A stretch of 64,000 bases of DNA from Ga0077553 sp038215275. GTDB lineage: Bacteria; Acidobacteriota; Terriglobia; Bryobacterales; Bryobacteraceae. Within the stretch, counting starts at the first letter, position 1. Every line of letters starts with the position of its first letter. This document shows positions 1 through 7,232 of the stretch, piece by piece. The position numbers and the translations under genes were made by a program. Under the pieces are notes generated by a model. That model was not told where the DNA came from. It searched no databases and saw only the letters and a list, made by a program, of their open reading frames with translations. The stretch covers positions 1 to 64,000 of the forward strand of contig JBBQRA010000002.1 of NCBI GenBank assembly GCA_038215275.1, written 5' to 3'.

Positions 1-218
1 AGGTCAACGTATCGGGCCTAGATGAGTTTGACATCGGCGACTTTGCGAGCGAGGTGGACGATGCCGCGAAACTCATCGCGATGAACATCGAGTCGCGGAC
101 CTTAGCGAAACAAATTTACAAGAAATTGGCGTTCAAGTATCTCTGCGACGAAAGGCAAGAGGTCAAGGACACGATCGCGCGCGAAATCGACGATTGGTTT
201 TTGCGCGGAGTCAAGTAA
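1..218 (+). CDS. 3' end of an upstream phage gene (possibly portal or adaptor)
   Basis: An open frame enters the window and ends at TAA 216-218. The visible 71 residues are acidic-to-mixed and helical, ending DDWFLRGVK. No family is recognisable from this fragment. Its position immediately before a scaffold-like gene and the coat protein gene is where a portal or portal-associated protein normally sits, so that is the contextual guess. A strong ribosome binding site (AAGGAGG) for the next gene overlaps its stop codon, which implies one transcript. Confidence 0.5.
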   Translation, partial: VNVSGLDEFDIGDFASEVDDAAKLIAMNIESRTLAKQIYKKLAFKYLCDERQEVKDTIAREIDDWFLRGVK

Positions 219-230
219 GGAGGAACACGC

Positions 231-818
231 ATGGATGAGATCAAACAAGATCTGACAACGGTAGGGCGAGGGGTCGATTTTCGTAACCTGATCCAAGAGG
301 CCGTACGAGAGTTCGTTAATCTGGAGCAGTCCAAGACCGAACCAGCGTACAAGGTAGAACTTGAAGAGGAACGTCGCCGCCGGGAGTCACTCGAGCGGCG
401 AATGAACGAACTGGTTGAAGAGAACCGCCGGAGCCGACAGATTGCCGAGGAGGCAGAACGTAGCTCTGCAGTCCGAAGCGAATTGCAGCGTCTCGGCGTC
501 CAGAAGATCGACCTCGCTTTCCGAGCCGTAAAGGACGACATCCAGAGGACCGAGGATGGGCGCCTGATTGCTAAGACAGCGAGCGGCGACCTGCCGGTGA
601 AGGAATACCTGGCGCATTTCGTGAACGAAAACCCCGAGTTACTGCCGGCTAGGATCACGGGCGGCTCGGGAGCGACGAGCACCTCAAAAGCGCCCACGGC
701 TTCACCGGGTGGCGGTTTTGATATTGACAAAATTCGCCCTGGCATGCCCAAAGAGGAGTTGGAGCGAGCACGGCTAGAAATATCCAGAATCGCCCAGCAG
801 ATCAACAGTTCCCGTTAG
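231..818 (+). CDS. Probable capsid scaffolding protein
   Basis: 195 residues, start ATG 231 preceded by AAGGAGGAACACGC. The middle third (about residues 40-85) is highly charged, rich in Glu and Arg and predicted coiled coil; the C-terminal half is Gly/Ser/Thr-rich and then turns helical and basic. Length, charge pattern and position directly before the coat protein gene match phage scaffolding proteins, which assemble inside the procapsid and are expelled. No protease motif is visible. The assignment rests on context and composition rather than on a sequence motif. Confidence 0.55.
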   Translation: MDEIKQDLTTVGRGVDFRNLIQEAVREFVNLEQSKTEPAYKVELEEERRRRESLERRMNELVEENRRSRQIAEEAERSSAVRSELQRLGVQKIDLAFRAVKDDIQRTEDGRLIAKTASGDLPVKEYLAHFVNENPELLPARITGGSGATSTSKAPTASPGGGFDIDKIRPGMPKEELERARLEISRIAQQINSSR

Positions 819-930
819 TCGGAACTTGCTCTTCCGATGGCCTACTTGGCCGCGGAGGAAACCCCGGGGACTCGTTATTCCACGGAAAGTAACAACGGCT
901 GGAACTGTCCGGCCCGATAGAGATCACAAC

Positions 931-961
931 AGCCCCAACGCCAGACCGGCTGGGGCTTTTT
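931..961 (+). terminator. Intrinsic terminator upstream of the coat protein gene
   Basis: AGCCCCA at 931-937 pairs with TGGGGCT at 951-957 around a 13-base loop, and five T follow (957-961). It lies between the scaffold-like gene and the ribosome binding site of the coat protein gene, so it would attenuate read-through into the most highly expressed virion gene unless a promoter or antitermination intervenes. Confidence 0.7.
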
Positions 962-979
962 CATTTAAGGAGACATGAA

Positions 980-1891
980 ATGCCTGCTATTACTTCGTCG
1001 AATGTTGCGAATGCGCTTGTCAAGTTGGTTGCGGCGGACGCGCTGCCCGCCCTGATGGGCAACCTGGTGATGGGAAACCTGGTGAATCGGAACTTTGAAC
1101 CGTCCCTGGCTCAAGCCGGTGACACTATCAATGTGCCGATTCCCCCGACGCTGGTGGCCAACAATATCGCTCAGGGCGGAACGGTCACGACCCAGAACCC
1201 AAGCTTGGGTAACGCGCAAATCGTGCTCAATACGCACGCCGAAGCGACGTTTCAGATTCCGGACGTCACCAAGGTGCTGGCTGTCCCGGATCTGCTCCGG
1301 CTATACATGGAACCGGCCGTCGTGGCCCTGGCTGAGAAGATCGAATCCGATCTTCTCGCGCTGTACTCTCAATTCACGGCCAACATTGCTTTGGGCTTTG
1401 CGGGCTCTCCGATTGCGGAATCGCTTGTGGACGAAGCAGAGACCGCTCTGTTCAACGCAAAGGTTCCTTCGGCTTCTCAGAAGTACCTTGTAGTTGACGG
1501 CAGCACCTACTCTCAGCTCCGGCAGATTCCCCGCTTCTCGGAATACAACACAGCCGGCGAGGCGGGCGTTCGGGCCATGATTGATGGCTCGGTCGGCAAA
1601 TTGAAGGACTTCTACGTGTTCCGGTCCCAGTTCGTCTCGAAGACGGGCTCGGCGCCGACGACGACGCAGAATCTGGCTTTTGCAAAAGATGCCATCGGAC
1701 TTTGCGTCCGCCGCTTGCCCCAGCCGCTTCCGGGAACCGGAGCGATTGCTGAGTACTCTGAGCTCGGCAACTTTGGCATGCGCGTGATGATGAGCTACCA
1801 GCCGAATACATTGGCGCAGCAGTTTACCGTCGATTGCCTGTATGGCGTCGCGGTACTGCGCAATAACTTCGGCGTTCAGGTACGTAGCTAG
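980..1891 (+). CDS. Major capsid protein, P22 coat-protein-like
   Basis: 303 residues, ATG 980 with AAGGAG upstream. The N-terminal half (NVANALVKLVAADALPAL, then a segment with GDTINVPIPP and later FQIPDVTKVLAVPDL) has the layout of the P22 gp5 coat protein family: an N-terminal helix, a beta-rich E-loop-like part and a long spine helix with MEPAVVALAEKIESDLLALY. This protein forms the icosahedral shell. It is flanked by a terminator on each side (931-961 and 1900-1930), an arrangement that gives the coat gene its own transcript. The family call is from recognition of the pattern; a profile search would settle it. Confidence 0.75.
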   Translation: MPAITSSNVANALVKLVAADALPALMGNLVMGNLVNRNFEPSLAQAGDTINVPIPPTLVANNIAQGGTVTTQNPSLGNAQIVLNTHAEATFQIPDVTKVLAVPDLLRLYMEPAVVALAEKIESDLLALYSQFTANIALGFAGSPIAESLVDEAETALFNAKVPSASQKYLVVDGSTYSQLRQIPRFSEYNTAGEAGVRAMIDGSVGKLKDFYVFRSQFVSKTGSAPTTTQNLAFAKDAIGLCVRRLPQPLPGTGAIAEYSELGNFGMRVMMSYQPNTLAQQFTVDCLYGVAVLRNNFGVQVRS

Positions 1892-1899
1892 TTCCACCA

Positions 1900-1930
1900 G
1901 CCGGGCGGCTTCGGCCGCCCGGCATTCTTC
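1900..1930 (+). terminator. Strong intrinsic terminator after the coat protein gene
   Basis: A perfect 10-base-pair GC stem, GCCGGGCGGC 1900-1909 and GCCGCCCGGC 1914-1923, is closed by a TTCG tetraloop and followed by a T-rich stretch (ATTCTTCTT). It starts 9 bases after the coat protein stop codon. Confidence 0.8.
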
Positions 1931-1947
1931 TTAAAAAGCGAGACACC

Positions 1948-2259
1948 ATGGACTTACGACACTATTATGCTGCGGTACGGCTCATCGAAGACCAGATTCA
2001 GGAGCAAGACGTCTTGGTGGTCAGCGAAGCAACCCCCGACGGAGGGAAAGCTGGCGTATTCTGCGAGGTATCTCGACACGCGGGAGCCCGCCTGGTCGTT
2101 GAGCAAAAGGCACGACTAGCTACGGCGGAGGAACAATCGCAGTTTCGCATGCTTCGGCCAGCTGACACCACGGCGGCCCTGAATCAGAACATTCCCCCTT
2201 TTGTTGTCGATACGGCAACCACCAAACAATCAGCCGTGCCCCGGGCTCGGAAAGGCTGA
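1948..2259 (+). CDS. Hypothetical phage protein between coat and connector genes
   Basis: 103 residues from ATG 1948. No known family is recognised. The N-terminal 55 residues (starting MDLRHYYAAVRLIEDQI) look like a compact alpha/beta domain and the C-terminal 45 residues are Ala/Thr/Pro-rich and probably disordered. Its place after the coat gene fits a capsid accessory or decoration protein, but this is only positional inference. The next gene starts 11 bases downstream. Confidence 0.5.
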   Translation: MDLRHYYAAVRLIEDQIQEQDVLVVSEATPDGGKAGVFCEVSRHAGARLVVEQKARLATAEEQSQFRMLRPADTTAALNQNIPPFVVDTATTKQSAVPRARKG

Positions 2260-2270
2260 GGGAACCGGGT

Positions 2271-3017
2271 ATGGCACTCTTCGTAGATAGCAATCCATCA
2301 GAATCCAGCGACCTCGGCCAGTACGAGAGTTCGATCTTCCAGACGGCCGCCGCCGAGGGAATCGACCTCTTAGCGAAAGGGGCCGTAGCGGCAGCCGAAC
2401 TCAGTCTTGAGCTTCAACGCTTCCTGCTGCGAGTGTCGGCCGGAGGCAACATTGGCATCGATCAGGTGGTGATGAACGATGCTCTCCGGCGTTGGCATAT
2501 CTTTCGCACCATCGCGCTCACATACAGAGACGCATACCACCAGCAACTTAACGAACGCTATAAGCACAAGCTCGAGGCCTATCAAACGCTTGCCGATTCA
2601 GCATCTGAGTTGTTGTTTCAACTCGGAGTTGGGATCGCGTACTCGCCGATCCACCGGCCGGCAAAACCGTCGGCAGGACAAGTTGTCGGCATCCACATGG
2701 CCAACACTTGGTACACCAGCATCAGTTGGCTTGGATCCCAAGGAGCCGAGAGTGAAGGGAGCCCACTAGTCTCCTATACGACAGAGCATGGCTCGGCACT
2801 GACTGTGTCGCCGCCCGTTCCTCCACCGCACATTCTGGCATGGAACGTCTACGCGGGCGAAAGTGAAGACAGTTTGGCGAAACAGAATCCTACTCCCTTG
2901 GCGCTTACAGAGCACTGGGCTATGCCAAACGACGGACTTCGCTCCGGAGTAGCTCCATCCAACGGACAGAAACCAGATGCGTCGTTGCGTCGAACGACCA
3001 CTTTCTTAAGAGGCTAA
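2271..3017 (+). CDS. Hypothetical phage head-tail protein with helical N-terminus and beta C-terminus
   Basis: 248 residues from ATG 2271. Residues 1-110 are helical (for example LAKGAVAAAELSLELQRFLL and a region rich in Tyr/His/Gln), while residues 140-230 look like a beta sandwich of the fibronectin type III kind, with a WNVYAGES turn similar to one in the 1304-residue hub protein further downstream. It is probably a structural head-completion or neck protein; no specific family is recognised. It is translated in the same run as its neighbours, 4 bases before the next start. Confidence 0.5.
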   Translation: MALFVDSNPSESSDLGQYESSIFQTAAAEGIDLLAKGAVAAAELSLELQRFLLRVSAGGNIGIDQVVMNDALRRWHIFRTIALTYRDAYHQQLNERYKHKLEAYQTLADSASELLFQLGVGIAYSPIHRPAKPSAGQVVGIHMANTWYTSISWLGSQGAESEGSPLVSYTTEHGSALTVSPPVPPPHILAWNVYAGESEDSLAKQNPTPLALTEHWAMPNDGLRSGVAPSNGQKPDASLRRTTTFLRG

Positions 3018-3021
3018 CAGA

Positions 3022-3516
3022 ATGGCACAACTCGCAAACAGCGCTGTTAAAACCTTGGAGAACCTACTCCGGGCACCGACAGGCTTGGCAAATGGGCTTG
3101 CCGCCGTATGCATTAGGAGCGGAAACGAGCTGGCTCCGCTGCAGGAAAGCCAGATCGTAGCTCAGAACATCTCACCGGATCTTGCGGAACGATCAACGGG
3201 GATTCAATATCCTACATACTTCCTCTATTGCGAGAAGCTGAGCAACACTCTTCGAGAGAAATTCCGCCAATTCTCCGGCACTGCAACGCTCTCAGTGGAA
3301 GTGCGTGTGACTCATGACCGACTGGAGAAGGTTGCGAGCGCTATCCAGCTATACGTCGACGCTTTGACAGAGACGCTCGATGCGAACCGGGGCGACTGGG
3401 GAGACGGCCAATTCTATACCGGTGGCTACCAGATCTCCTTCAGTGCAGTCAAATCTGGCGGGAAGCACTATTTACAAGTTGCGAAAGCCACTTTTGACTT
3501 ACAGATCAGCAAGTAG
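3022..3516 (+). CDS. Hypothetical phage protein, possible tail terminator or completion protein
   Basis: 164 residues from ATG 3022. It is a mixed alpha/beta protein with a repeated beta pattern in the C-terminal half (FSGTATLSVEVRVTHDRLEK, then GGYQISFSAVKSGGKHYLQV). Position directly before the tail tube gene is where tail terminator or neck proteins usually lie, which is the only basis for the suggested role. No motif confirms it. Confidence 0.45.
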   Translation: MAQLANSAVKTLENLLRAPTGLANGLAAVCIRSGNELAPLQESQIVAQNISPDLAERSTGIQYPTYFLYCEKLSNTLREKFRQFSGTATLSVEVRVTHDRLEKVASAIQLYVDALTETLDANRGDWGDGQFYTGGYQISFSAVKSGGKHYLQVAKATFDLQISK

Positions 3517-3526
3517 AGGAATCGAT

Positions 3527-4696
3527 ATGGCTTGTTATATTTCATCCAATCAGAACCGCTTTTATGCAGCACTCGAAGAAAGCTTTGGCGACACCGCCCC
3601 GGTCGTCTCCGAGAACCGTATCCCAGCGATTCAACTCAACATTAAGCACGAGACGCAGTCCGCGCGACGCCGGGACAAGACTGGGAGCCGATCTCGAAAT
3701 GCCTTGCCGACGGGCACACGTAACCAGACTGAGTATCAGCTAGAGACATACTTGACCAACTGGGCCAATACAACAGCCGAACCGTCATATGGTCCTCTGC
3801 TTCGTGGAGCGCTGGGGGCAACGCCACAGTTTGACGCCGGGAAGGTCATCGCATCTTCAGCTGGTACGGTTTTGACACTGGGTGGGCTCCATGGACTGAC
3901 GGTAGGGCAGGCTATTAGCTTCGGAAACGAGATCCGATTCGTCGAAGCCATTGTCAACCCTACTACCATCCAAGTGAACGCTCCTTTTACAGTCGATCCG
4001 GACCCAGGGGCACCGCTAAATCCGACGGTCACCTATAGTCCGGCTACCCAGTTGCCCAGCGTCTCCCTATTTGACTATTGGAGTCCCGCTACAGCGGTTC
4101 AGCGACTTTTATCTGGCGCTGCCGTCGACGTACTAAAGATAAAAGTCAATGGCGACTTCCATGAGCTTGAGTTCCAGGGTGAGGCACGCCAGCTAATAGA
4201 TAGCACGTCATTCACCGCCGGTCTCGGGGCGCTAACTGAGTTTCCGGCCGAACCGACGGTAAGTGAACTTGACTACCAAATCATTCCGGGACATCTCGGC
4301 CAGGTATGGATGGGCGCCACTGCTTCGCGTTTCTTCACGCTTACGGATGCGGAGATCTCCGTGAAAAACAACATCGATATGCGCAAGCGAGAGTTCGGGT
4401 TCGATGGTCCACGCTGCCTCGCTGCCGGTGAGCGAGAGGTTGGAATGCGTTTTCGTATTCTCGAGCAGGACGACGAGGCTACGAAGGGCCTTTATGCCGC
4501 AGCCCGAAACCGCCAGCCGATCTCGGTAATGTTGCAACTGGGCGAACAACCGGGTCAGCTTTGTGGAATCTATATGCCTAGTGTAGTTCCTGAGGTCCCG
4601 GAGTTCGATGATCGAAATCCTCGCCTCGAATGGGCGTTTGGTATGAGCCAAGCGAGCGGCACCCTTGATGACGAGATCCGAATTGCATTCGCTTAA
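3527..4696 (+). CDS. Probable major tail (tube) protein
   Basis: 389 residues. The open frame extends upstream to 3380, but that part overlaps the previous gene; ATG 3527 with AGAGGAATCGAT ahead is the sensible start. The sequence is beta-rich and modular: an N-terminal part, a small inserted beta domain near residues 105-150 (GLHGLTVGQAISFGN) and a long beta C-terminal part ending with PRLEWAFGMSQASGTLDDE. A large, beta-rich protein immediately before a tail chaperone pair is characteristic of major tail tube proteins. Function is inferred from this context. Confidence 0.55.
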   Translation: MACYISSNQNRFYAALEESFGDTAPVVSENRIPAIQLNIKHETQSARRRDKTGSRSRNALPTGTRNQTEYQLETYLTNWANTTAEPSYGPLLRGALGATPQFDAGKVIASSAGTVLTLGGLHGLTVGQAISFGNEIRFVEAIVNPTTIQVNAPFTVDPDPGAPLNPTVTYSPATQLPSVSLFDYWSPATAVQRLLSGAAVDVLKIKVNGDFHELEFQGEARQLIDSTSFTAGLGALTEFPAEPTVSELDYQIIPGHLGQVWMGATASRFFTLTDAEISVKNNIDMRKREFGFDGPRCLAAGEREVGMRFRILEQDDEATKGLYAAARNRQPISVMLQLGEQPGQLCGIYMPSVVPEVPEFDDRNPRLEWAFGMSQASGTLDDEIRIAFA

Positions 4697-4705
4697 GGGG
4701 ATCCA

Positions 4706-5071
4706 ATGAACTATCAGAGTACAGTGCGTGGAGAGTCACGGTTGTTTGCAGGAGTGTGGTTTGAAATCAAGAGGCTGTCATTATCCGGCCGCCTTGACTT
4801 GCTCCGGCTCGTGAGACGAGAGGGACGAGATCTTGAATTCCTAGGCGCCAGCGATGGGGTGGTCGATCAGATTCGAGCGAGAGAGTTGACCGCCTCAATC
4901 GAGGCCATTTATATTCGTTGGGGACTTAGCGCCATCGAGGGCTTGTTCATCGACGAGCAACCGGCAACCTGCGACTTGCTGCTAGAAAGAGGCCCCGAGG
5001 CGCTTTGCCGAGAGATTGCCGAAGCGATTCGCACAGAGTGCTTCCTTAGCGAGGAAGAGCGAAAAAACTAA
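4706..5071 (+). CDS. Tail assembly chaperone, short form (G-like)
   Basis: 121 residues, ATG 4706. Small, helical and acidic towards the C-terminus (LSEEERKN). It sits between the tube-like gene and the tail genes and ends in the sequence C-GAA-AAA-AC-TAA, which contains the slippery heptamer A AAA AAC (5062-5068) in the zero frame with the stop codon immediately after. Lambda G and many siphophages use such a site to make a short chaperone and a longer G-T fusion that bind the tape measure protein during tail assembly. Function is therefore inferred from position plus frameshift signal rather than from sequence similarity. Confidence 0.65.
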   Translation: MNYQSTVRGESRLFAGVWFEIKRLSLSGRLDLLRLVRREGRDLEFLGASDGVVDQIRARELTASIEAIYIRWGLSAIEGLFIDEQPATCDLLLERGPEALCREIAEAIRTECFLSEEERKN

Positions 5072-5394
5072 CGGTCGCCTTCCACTTTCAGTTTGCGAAT
5101 CAAGCCGCATGGAAGTGCGACACGTGTAGGCAGCAAGGCTTGGAGAAGAAACGCAGATGCGGTTTCCTTCCGCAAGAGGGCGAACCGACTCGTCCAATCT
5201 GGCTCAGGAACCACATTACGTGTAACGAGTGCCCGAGGAGCTATGTTACGAGCGAAAGTGACACATGGCTCGAGGAGTTTCATCTCTGGCGATTTGGCGG
5301 TAAGCCAGACTTAATGCGATATCCGGCCAAATCGGCTGAAGCGTTCACAATCTTGGAGAGCGAGCTACTGAAGGAGCGAGACAATGGCCAGTGA
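4706..5394 (+). CDS. Tail assembly chaperone, -1 frameshift fusion form (GT-like)
   Basis: If ribosomes slip back one base on A AAA AAC (5062-5068), translation continues at CTA 5068 for 108 more codons to TGA 5392-5394, giving a 229-residue product. The extension frame has no ATG near its beginning, since a TAG at 5047 closes it upstream and the first ATG is at 5140, so frameshifting is the natural way to express all of it. The extension carries two CxxC pairs, KCDTC and TCNEC, suggestive of a zinc-binding knuckle. A Shine-Dalgarno-like GAGGAAG (5051-5057) upstream and a small hairpin (5079-5084 with 5110-5115) downstream could stimulate slippage. The end overlaps the next start by 11 bases. 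Confidence 0.65.
5062..5068 (+). promoter_or_regulatory. Programmed -1 ribosomal frameshift site A AAA AAC
   Basis: The heptamer is in the correct zero-frame register (CGA AAA AAC TAA), is the last sense sequence before the stop, and the -1 frame stays open for 108 codons. SD-like GAGGAAG lies 4 bases upstream and a 6-base-pair stem (CTTCCA/TGGAAG) starts 11 bases downstream. Confidence 0.7.
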
Positions 5395-6052
5395 TCCGTA
5401 TTTGGGGAAATTGCTGCAGGACTTACTTGCAGGTGGAGACGTGACATTTCAGGGGGCGGACGCTTTCCTCGTCAACAACGGTGCCGGGGCGAGTGAAGCG
5501 GTTCAATTGTTGACGAAACAGATGGGCGAACTCGTAGAGTCAACTGATAAACAGACAACCACGATACCGAAAACAAGTCAGTCCTCAACACAGGGTGTTG
5601 CCGGCGGGGTCCTGTCGACCCTGGCTGGAGACCCCGGGAAGAGTTCTGGCAACTTCCTGATGAAGGGATTGACACTGGCGCCTCTTATCGACGGCCTATT
5701 GGGTCTATTCCGGAGAGAAAGTTCTGCGGAGGTGGCGGCGCCAGTACGCTTTAGTCTTCCGGCTCCGATCAGGACGGAGGCTGCGCTCTCCCCCGATGGC
5801 CAGACCATCTCAATTGACCGGGGGGCGGGTGACCGGATCCGACCGCTGCGTCATCCGGAGAATCCTACTTCCCAGTTCACCAATGGATCTCTGGGCACGC
5901 AAACACGGGGCACTTCCTCTCAAAACATTACCGTTCAGGTGAACGCAATGGATAGCCGGAGCTTTATGGATCACAGTGAGGACATCGCAAGAGCCGTCAG
6001 AGACGCGATGCTCCATTCTCACTCACTGAACGATGTGGTCAACGATCTATGA
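5384..6052 (+). CDS. Short tail protein with tape-measure-like C-terminus
   Basis: 222 residues, ATG 5384, overlapping the chaperone extension by 11 bases. Residues 85-125 contain a hydrophobic stretch (FLMKGLTLAPLIDGLLGLF) that could be membrane-active, and the C-terminus (QVNAMDSRSFMDHSEDIARA and following residues) resembles the end of phage tape measure proteins, where a conserved DSxSF helix precedes a terminal helix. Its place after the chaperone pair is exactly where the tape measure belongs, but typical tape measures are 700 residues or more, so this implies either a very short tail or a tail-lysis/connector function. Confidence 0.5.
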   Translation: MASDPYLGKLLQDLLAGGDVTFQGADAFLVNNGAGASEAVQLLTKQMGELVESTDKQTTTIPKTSQSSTQGVAGGVLSTLAGDPGKSSGNFLMKGLTLAPLIDGLLGLFRRESSAEVAAPVRFSLPAPIRTEAALSPDGQTISIDRGAGDRIRPLRHPENPTSQFTNGSLGTQTRGTSSQNITVQVNAMDSRSFMDHSEDIARAVRDAMLHSHSLNDVVNDL

Positions 6053-6405
6053 ACTCCTTTCCTCACCTGAAAAGCGGCGCCATCATGCAGTGGCCCGCGA
6101 CGCGCGAGCGACAGTTTGCGACCGAGGTTTTGGAATTCGCAGACGGGAGCGAACAACGCTACAGAAACTTCCCGAAGCCCATCCGCAGATGGATTGTCCG
6201 GCTGGATGATCTCGATGAGCAGGAACTTGCTTCGATGGAGTCTTTCTATGCCGAAGAGCAGGGTGGGTTCGGAACATTCTCCTTTGTTGACCCGTGGGAT
6301 GGCACTGAGTACCCGGAATGTCAGTTCGACAATCCCCATGTGCTGGCAGACTATCGCGACATTCATCGGGGCAGTACGACACTAATCGTCCGAGAGTTGA
6401 GGTAA
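6049..6405 (+). CDS. Distal tail-like protein, short paralogue
   Basis: 118 residues; its ATG overlaps the previous stop (ATGA at 6049-6052), so it is translationally coupled. The motif order (FPHLKSGAIMQWP, then FADGSEQRYRNF, then LSxMESFYAEEQGGFGTFSFVDP-like) is shared with the N-terminal third of the next protein, showing that the two arose by duplication. The pattern (an LxSG start, a central FxDxS strand and a G-x-F-x-F-x-DP end) is typical of small distal tail or baseplate proteins of the DUF2460 type. Family assignment is by eye. Confidence 0.55.
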   Translation: MNSFPHLKSGAIMQWPATRERQFATEVLEFADGSEQRYRNFPKPIRRWIVRLDDLDEQELASMESFYAEEQGGFGTFSFVDPWDGTEYPECQFDNPHVLADYRDIHRGSTTLIVRELR

Positions 6406-6412
6406 CGCAATC

Positions 6413-7207
6413 ATGTCTTTCTTCCCGCAACTGTCTACTGGGGTTATTAGCCAGTTTCCCCTTGGGCGAAAGCAAGTGTTCCGAACCGTCGTAAACCGCC
6501 TCGCTGATGGAAGCGAGATCAAGAGCCTTGATCCTTTCGGCGCGGCTATTGAGTTCTCCCTTCACTTCAACGGTCTGTCCGACATGGAGATGGAGTCGAT
6601 TGAGGATTTCTTTCTGCTTCAAGAGGGTAGGCGCGGTAATTTCGGCTTTCTGGATCCGGGCTTGAATCTACTGCGATGGAGCGAGGACCTCACACGCAGT
6701 GTTTGGACAGTCGGTCCGCTACTTACCCTCACGACGGGCCAGGATGACCCTTGGGGAGGCCAAAGCGCGACGCTGGTTTCGAATTCGGCCATCACGATTC
6801 AAGCTCTGATTCAAGCAATTGCTGCACCAGGTGGCTATCACTATTGTTTGAGTATATGGCTGAGAAGCGATTCCTCACATCCCGTAACAATGGTAGCGAG
6901 GTCTGGGGGCTACAGACAGGCTCAAACGATCATTCCCACGGCCACGTGGAGAAGATTCCATCTTAGTATCACTCTCCCAAGTGATTCGGACTCCATCGGA
7001 TTTGGTCTGGAATTCCCGGCCGACGCAACAGTTGATGCTGCGGGAGCGCAAGTTGACGCTCAACCAGCACCCGCCGCATATCGTCGAAGCAGTTCTCGCC
7101 ATGGAGTACACCCAAAAGTTCGATTTGCCATGGATTCTATCTCCCGGACCACCAACGGGCCAAACGACCATAGCACCACCATATCCCTATTGACCCGCTT
7201 TGCCTAG
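6413..7207 (+). CDS. Distal tail-like protein with added beta-sandwich domain
   Basis: 264 residues from ATG 6413. Residues 1-80 repeat the fold signature of the preceding 118-residue protein (FPQLSTGVISQFP, LADGSEIKSLDPF, GNFGFLDP). Residues 85-220 form a separate jelly-roll-like domain (LLRWSEDLTRSVWT start, YHYCLSIWLRSDSSHPVTM core) of the kind that binds carbohydrate in tail proteins. The last 45 residues are low-complexity. Probably a tail-tip component that joins hub and fibre. It ends 26 bases before the most likely hub start. Confidence 0.5.
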   Translation: MSFFPQLSTGVISQFPLGRKQVFRTVVNRLADGSEIKSLDPFGAAIEFSLHFNGLSDMEMESIEDFFLLQEGRRGNFGFLDPGLNLLRWSEDLTRSVWTVGPLLTLTTGQDDPWGGQSATLVSNSAITIQALIQAIAAPGGYHYCLSIWLRSDSSHPVTMVARSGGYRQAQTIIPTATWRRFHLSITLPSDSDSIGFGLEFPADATVDAAGAQVDAQPAPAAYRRSSSRHGVHPKVRFAMDSISRTTNGPNDHSTTISLLTRFA

Positions 7208-7232
7208 CTTTGCGGTTCCTGGAGCCTATTCT

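Noticed and set aside
837..920. 27-codon ORF between the scaffold-like gene and the coat gene
   Set aside because: Only a weak ribosome binding site and no conserved feature; it may be a leader-like ORF but the evidence is too thin to list.
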